Under the pieces are notes generated by a model. It saw only the letters and a program-made list of their open reading frames with translations. It was not told the DNA's origin and searched no databases. Source: Comamonadaceae bacterium (GTDB lineage: Bacteria > Pseudomonadota > Gammaproteobacteria > Burkholderiales > Burkholderiaceae_C). From it: a DNA stretch of 7,277 bases. Positions 5,703 to 7,277 of this stretch are shown here, in pieces. The translations under genes were made by a program, and so were the position numbers. Positions within the stretch are counted from its first letter, which is position 1, and each line of letters begins with the position of its first letter. The stretch is taken from contig CANCAO010000077.1 of the NCBI GenBank assembly GCA_947374105.1, positions 1-7,277 on the forward strand, written 5' to 3'.

Positions 5703-6668
5703 TCAAACCACCAAGTGCACCACCCCAGAAAACGTCAAAAAAGCCGCCGCCGTCGAAACCAGAATAATCCGTGCAATCCTTCCGTTATCCGCCCCAAAAC
5801 GCTCAGCCAGCAAAGAGACGTTGCTGGCGCTAGGTAAGGCAGCCACTAGCACCATCACGGTCAGGGCGGATCGTTCCAGCGGCACACCGAGCCGGATGGC
5901 CGTGCTGCCCACAAGCAGCACCAGCACGGGATGCAAAAAAAGTTTGAGCATCGCCACCGGCACGTAGTCGCGCAGGGGGATGGGCGGATGATCGTGCAGG
6001 GCCGCGAGCATTTGCGAACGCGCCAGTACCGCGCCAATGGTGAACAACGCCGTGGGTGAAGCCGTATCAGCCAGCAGCCAGACGGTTTTTTCCACGGGGC
6101 CGAGCAAACTTAAGTGCAGCGCCGAGGCCACAACGCCGCCCACAATCGCCCAGGGCATAGGGTTAAACAACATGCCCTTGAGCGCGTTGCGCATGGCCAC
6201 GCCCATACCGTGCGTGTCGGCTGCGTCCAGGCGAGACAGGCCTACACACAGCGAGGTGGTGATGACCATGTCCACCACGATGGTGATGATCATGGGGCCC
6301 GCCACTTGCCCGCCCAGCAGCGCGATCAGGAGTGGCACGCCCATGAAGCCCGTGTTGGGAAAGGCTGCAACAAGGGCACCAAAGGAAGCATCATTCCAGC
6401 CAATGCGTTGGTTCATGCTGGCCGCAATGGTGAAGCACACCATGGTGAGCGCGCATATCAACCAGGTGAAGAACACACTGATGTCCAGCAACTGAGCAAT
6501 CGGTGTGGTCGCACCAAAGCGATACAGCATGCAGGGCAGGGAAAAAAACAGCACGAAACCGTTCAGGCCCGAGATGGCTTCGAGGGGCAGCATGCTGCGG
6601 CGCGCGGCCACATAGCCGCACAGCACGAGGGCAAAGAAGGGAAAAGTGACGGTGAAGATGTCAAGCAC
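5703..6668 (-). CDS. AEC-family (auxin efflux carrier type) permease
   Basis: This is an inner-membrane secondary transporter of the AEC family, whose bacterial members move malate, malonate and similar organic acids. The substrate here is unknown. About ten hydrophobic segments fill the protein in the usual 5+5 layout with a short central loop. From the start used here (321 residues), family-typical spots are NTGFMGVPL at 105-113, in the first half, and LPSASNVSLLAERFG at 278-292, in the second. I chose the GTG at 6666-6668 because the protein then begins LDIFTVTFPFFALVLCGY, as AEC proteins normally do, and an AGGA lies 11 bases upstream. The ATG at 6711-6713 would add 15 charged residues and has no well-spaced ribosome site. 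It lies downstream of the transthyretin-like gene on the same strand (96-base gap, or 51 with the longer start), so the two may be co-transcribed. Confidence 0.88.
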   Translation of the reverse strand: MLDIFTVTFPFFALVLCGYVAARRSMLPLEAISGLNGFVLFFSLPCMLYRFGATTPIAQLLDISVFFTWLICALTMVCFTIAASMNQRIGWNDASFGALVAAFPNTGFMGVPLLIALLGGQVAGPMIITIVVDMVITTSLCVGLSRLDAADTHGMGVAMRNALKGMLFNPMPWAIVGGVVASALHLSLLGPVEKTVWLLADTASPTALFTIGAVLARSQMLAALHDHPPIPLRDYVPVAMLKLFLHPVLVLLVGSTAIRLGVPLERSALTVMVLVAALPSASNVSLLAERFGADNGRIARIILVSTAAAFLTFSGVVHLVV

Positions 6669-6764
6669 GGGCCGTATTGTCCTACTTGAAGTTCCCCTTT
6701 TCTTGAAAACCATTCTCTAGGCGGAGAAATCGCCTTCGGCAAGGCTTGGTGTGGTCTGCGTTGA

Positions 6765-7145
6765 TCAGGCGCCTCCGCGGAAAAGCGAAAACCCCCAGGG
6801 CGTGAATTTGAAGGGCAGATGTGTGTGCTGCTCAACACGGCTGATGTGAAAGTGATAAGGCACCATTTCCAGAAAACCCGGTTCGTTCAGATCGTAGCCG
6901 GATTCATGTCTGAACTGGCGGTAGTAGCCTCCAACATCAAATGACACTTCATAACCGCCAGCGCAGATTGCTTCGCTCATCAGGGCCGGATGCACCAACA
7001 GCCCTTGCGGACCGACCGAACCGCTGGCGATGAGTTCGCCCGCGCCCGACGCATCTGGGCGCAGCCGACACACATGAACTTGCAGCCCGGTCGCAATGCG
7101 TCCGCGCGCCACGTCAACACAATGAATGGAAAGTCCACCGACCAT
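6765..7145 (-). CDS. Transthyretin-like / hydroxyisourate hydrolase family protein, divergent
   Basis: True members hydrolyse 5-hydroxyisourate in the step after urate oxidase. The 126 residues have the family layout: an N-terminal LSIHCVDVARG (5-15) with the conserved His8, GGYEVSFDVGGYY (63-75), VPYHFHI (95-101), and a C-terminal HTHLPFKFTPWGFS (107-120). His8 and His109 fit two of the three catalytic residues. The third, an Arg in a G-R pair in E. coli HiuH, aligns with Leu49 (GPQGLL), and no other Arg is near. The C-terminus reads FRGGA instead of the diagnostic YRGS. There is no signal peptide, so the protein is cytoplasmic. Family membership is well supported; hydroxyisourate hydrolase activity is doubtful. 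The start ATG (7143-7145) is 22 bases after the binding-protein gene, so they are likely co-transcribed. Confidence 0.85.
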   Translation of the reverse strand: MVGGLSIHCVDVARGRIATGLQVHVCRLRPDASGAGELIASGSVGPQGLLVHPALMSEAICAGGYEVSFDVGGYYRQFRHESGYDLNEPGFLEMVPYHFHISRVEQHTHLPFKFTPWGFSLFRGGA

Positions 7146-7167
7146 TTGGAATCTTTTTCTAGTTAAT

Positions 7168-7277
7168 TCAGTTCAACTTCGCGCCCGAGGCCTTAACCGC
7201 CGGGCCCCAATCGTTGACTTGACGGGTCACGAAGTCGGCAAATTCGGATTGCGACATTTTGCGGGTGGCAATGGCCA
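7168..7277 (-). CDS. Bug/TctC-family tripartite tricarboxylate transporter binding protein, C-terminal end
   Basis: The last 35 codons and a TGA stop (7168-7170) of a gene that runs off the right edge of the window. The readable end includes MSQSEFADFVTRQVNDWG and PAVKASGAKLN. A FxxFVxxQVxxWGPxVKASGAKL-type ending is characteristic of the Bug family of periplasmic solute-binding proteins, which are very numerous in Burkholderiales and bind carboxylates and other small molecules. The ligand cannot be told from this fragment. It is the first visible gene of a minus-strand unit with the transthyretin-like protein and probably the AEC permease. Confidence 0.8.
   Translation of the reverse strand, partial: AIATRKMSQSEFADFVTRQVNDWGPAVKASGAKLN

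Noticed and set aside
6114..6689. Long plus-strand reading frame opposite the AEC permease
   Set aside because: It is rich in His, Gln, Gly and Arg without any domain or hydrophobic pattern, and lies antisense to a clear transporter gene, as expected for a shadow in high-GC DNA.
6669..6713. 15-residue N-terminal extension of the AEC permease from the ATG at 6711-6713
   Set aside because: The extra residues are charged and unlike AEC N-termini and lack a well-spaced ribosome site. It remains possible, because GTG starts are less common than ATG.
6732..6745. GCCTT-CGGC-AAGGC hairpin between the transthyretin-like and AEC genes as a terminator
   Set aside because: The stem is only 5 pairs and no run of T follows on the minus strand; it may be chance in GC-rich DNA.

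Overview
The window is about 7.3 kb of a GC-rich betaproteobacterial chromosome. It most likely comes from the Burkholderiales, family Comamonadaceae (Rhodoferax/Polaromonas-like). The reasons are the protein sequences (HemE, PriA, a Bug-type binding protein end), the gene order dsbD end - CoA-binding protein - hemE - priA, and short intergenic repeats of a kind I remember as common in that family. The assignment is an inference from sequence reading only; no search was run.

Layout, plus strand. Bases 1-649 hold the C-terminal part of the thiol:disulfide transporter DsbD. It is followed closely by a small CoA-binding (YccU-type) protein at 668-1087. That gene overlaps by 4 bases a 126-residue two-helix membrane protein of unknown function (1084-1464). 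These three look like one transcription unit. hemE (uroporphyrinogen decarboxylase, 1529-2662) follows after 64 bases. Next comes a 109-residue two-helix membrane protein (2783-3112) with its own credible sigma70 promoter and Shine-Dalgarno site and noticeably lower GC. A 365-base AT-rich gap (3113-3477) then precedes priA, the primosomal replication-restart helicase (3478-5631).

Layout, minus strand. From right to left: the last 35 codons of a Bug/TctC-type periplasmic solute-binding protein (7168-7277), a transthyretin-like/hydroxyisourate hydrolase-family protein (6765-7145) starting 22 bases after it, and an AEC-family permease (5703-6668) that meets priA tail to tail. The three probably form an uptake/catabolism cluster for a small organic acid or purine-breakdown-like compound.

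Most genes are ordinary housekeeping. The most unusual stretch is the gap upstream of priA. It carries one perfect DnaA box, one further TTATNCACA match and one near match, all in the same direction, with the near match and the perfect box 12 bases apart. It also has an 11-base AT-rich direct repeat, a T-tract and a 12-base perfect palindrome. This looks like an origin-type or DnaA-controlled region beside a replication-restart gene. Other points are a transthyretin-like protein lacking the catalytic Arg of true HIU hydrolases, and a short repeat whose copies flank priA in inverted orientation, with a degenerate relative apparently inside the dsbD coding sequence. No complete transposon, CRISPR array, tRNA or rRNA is visible.
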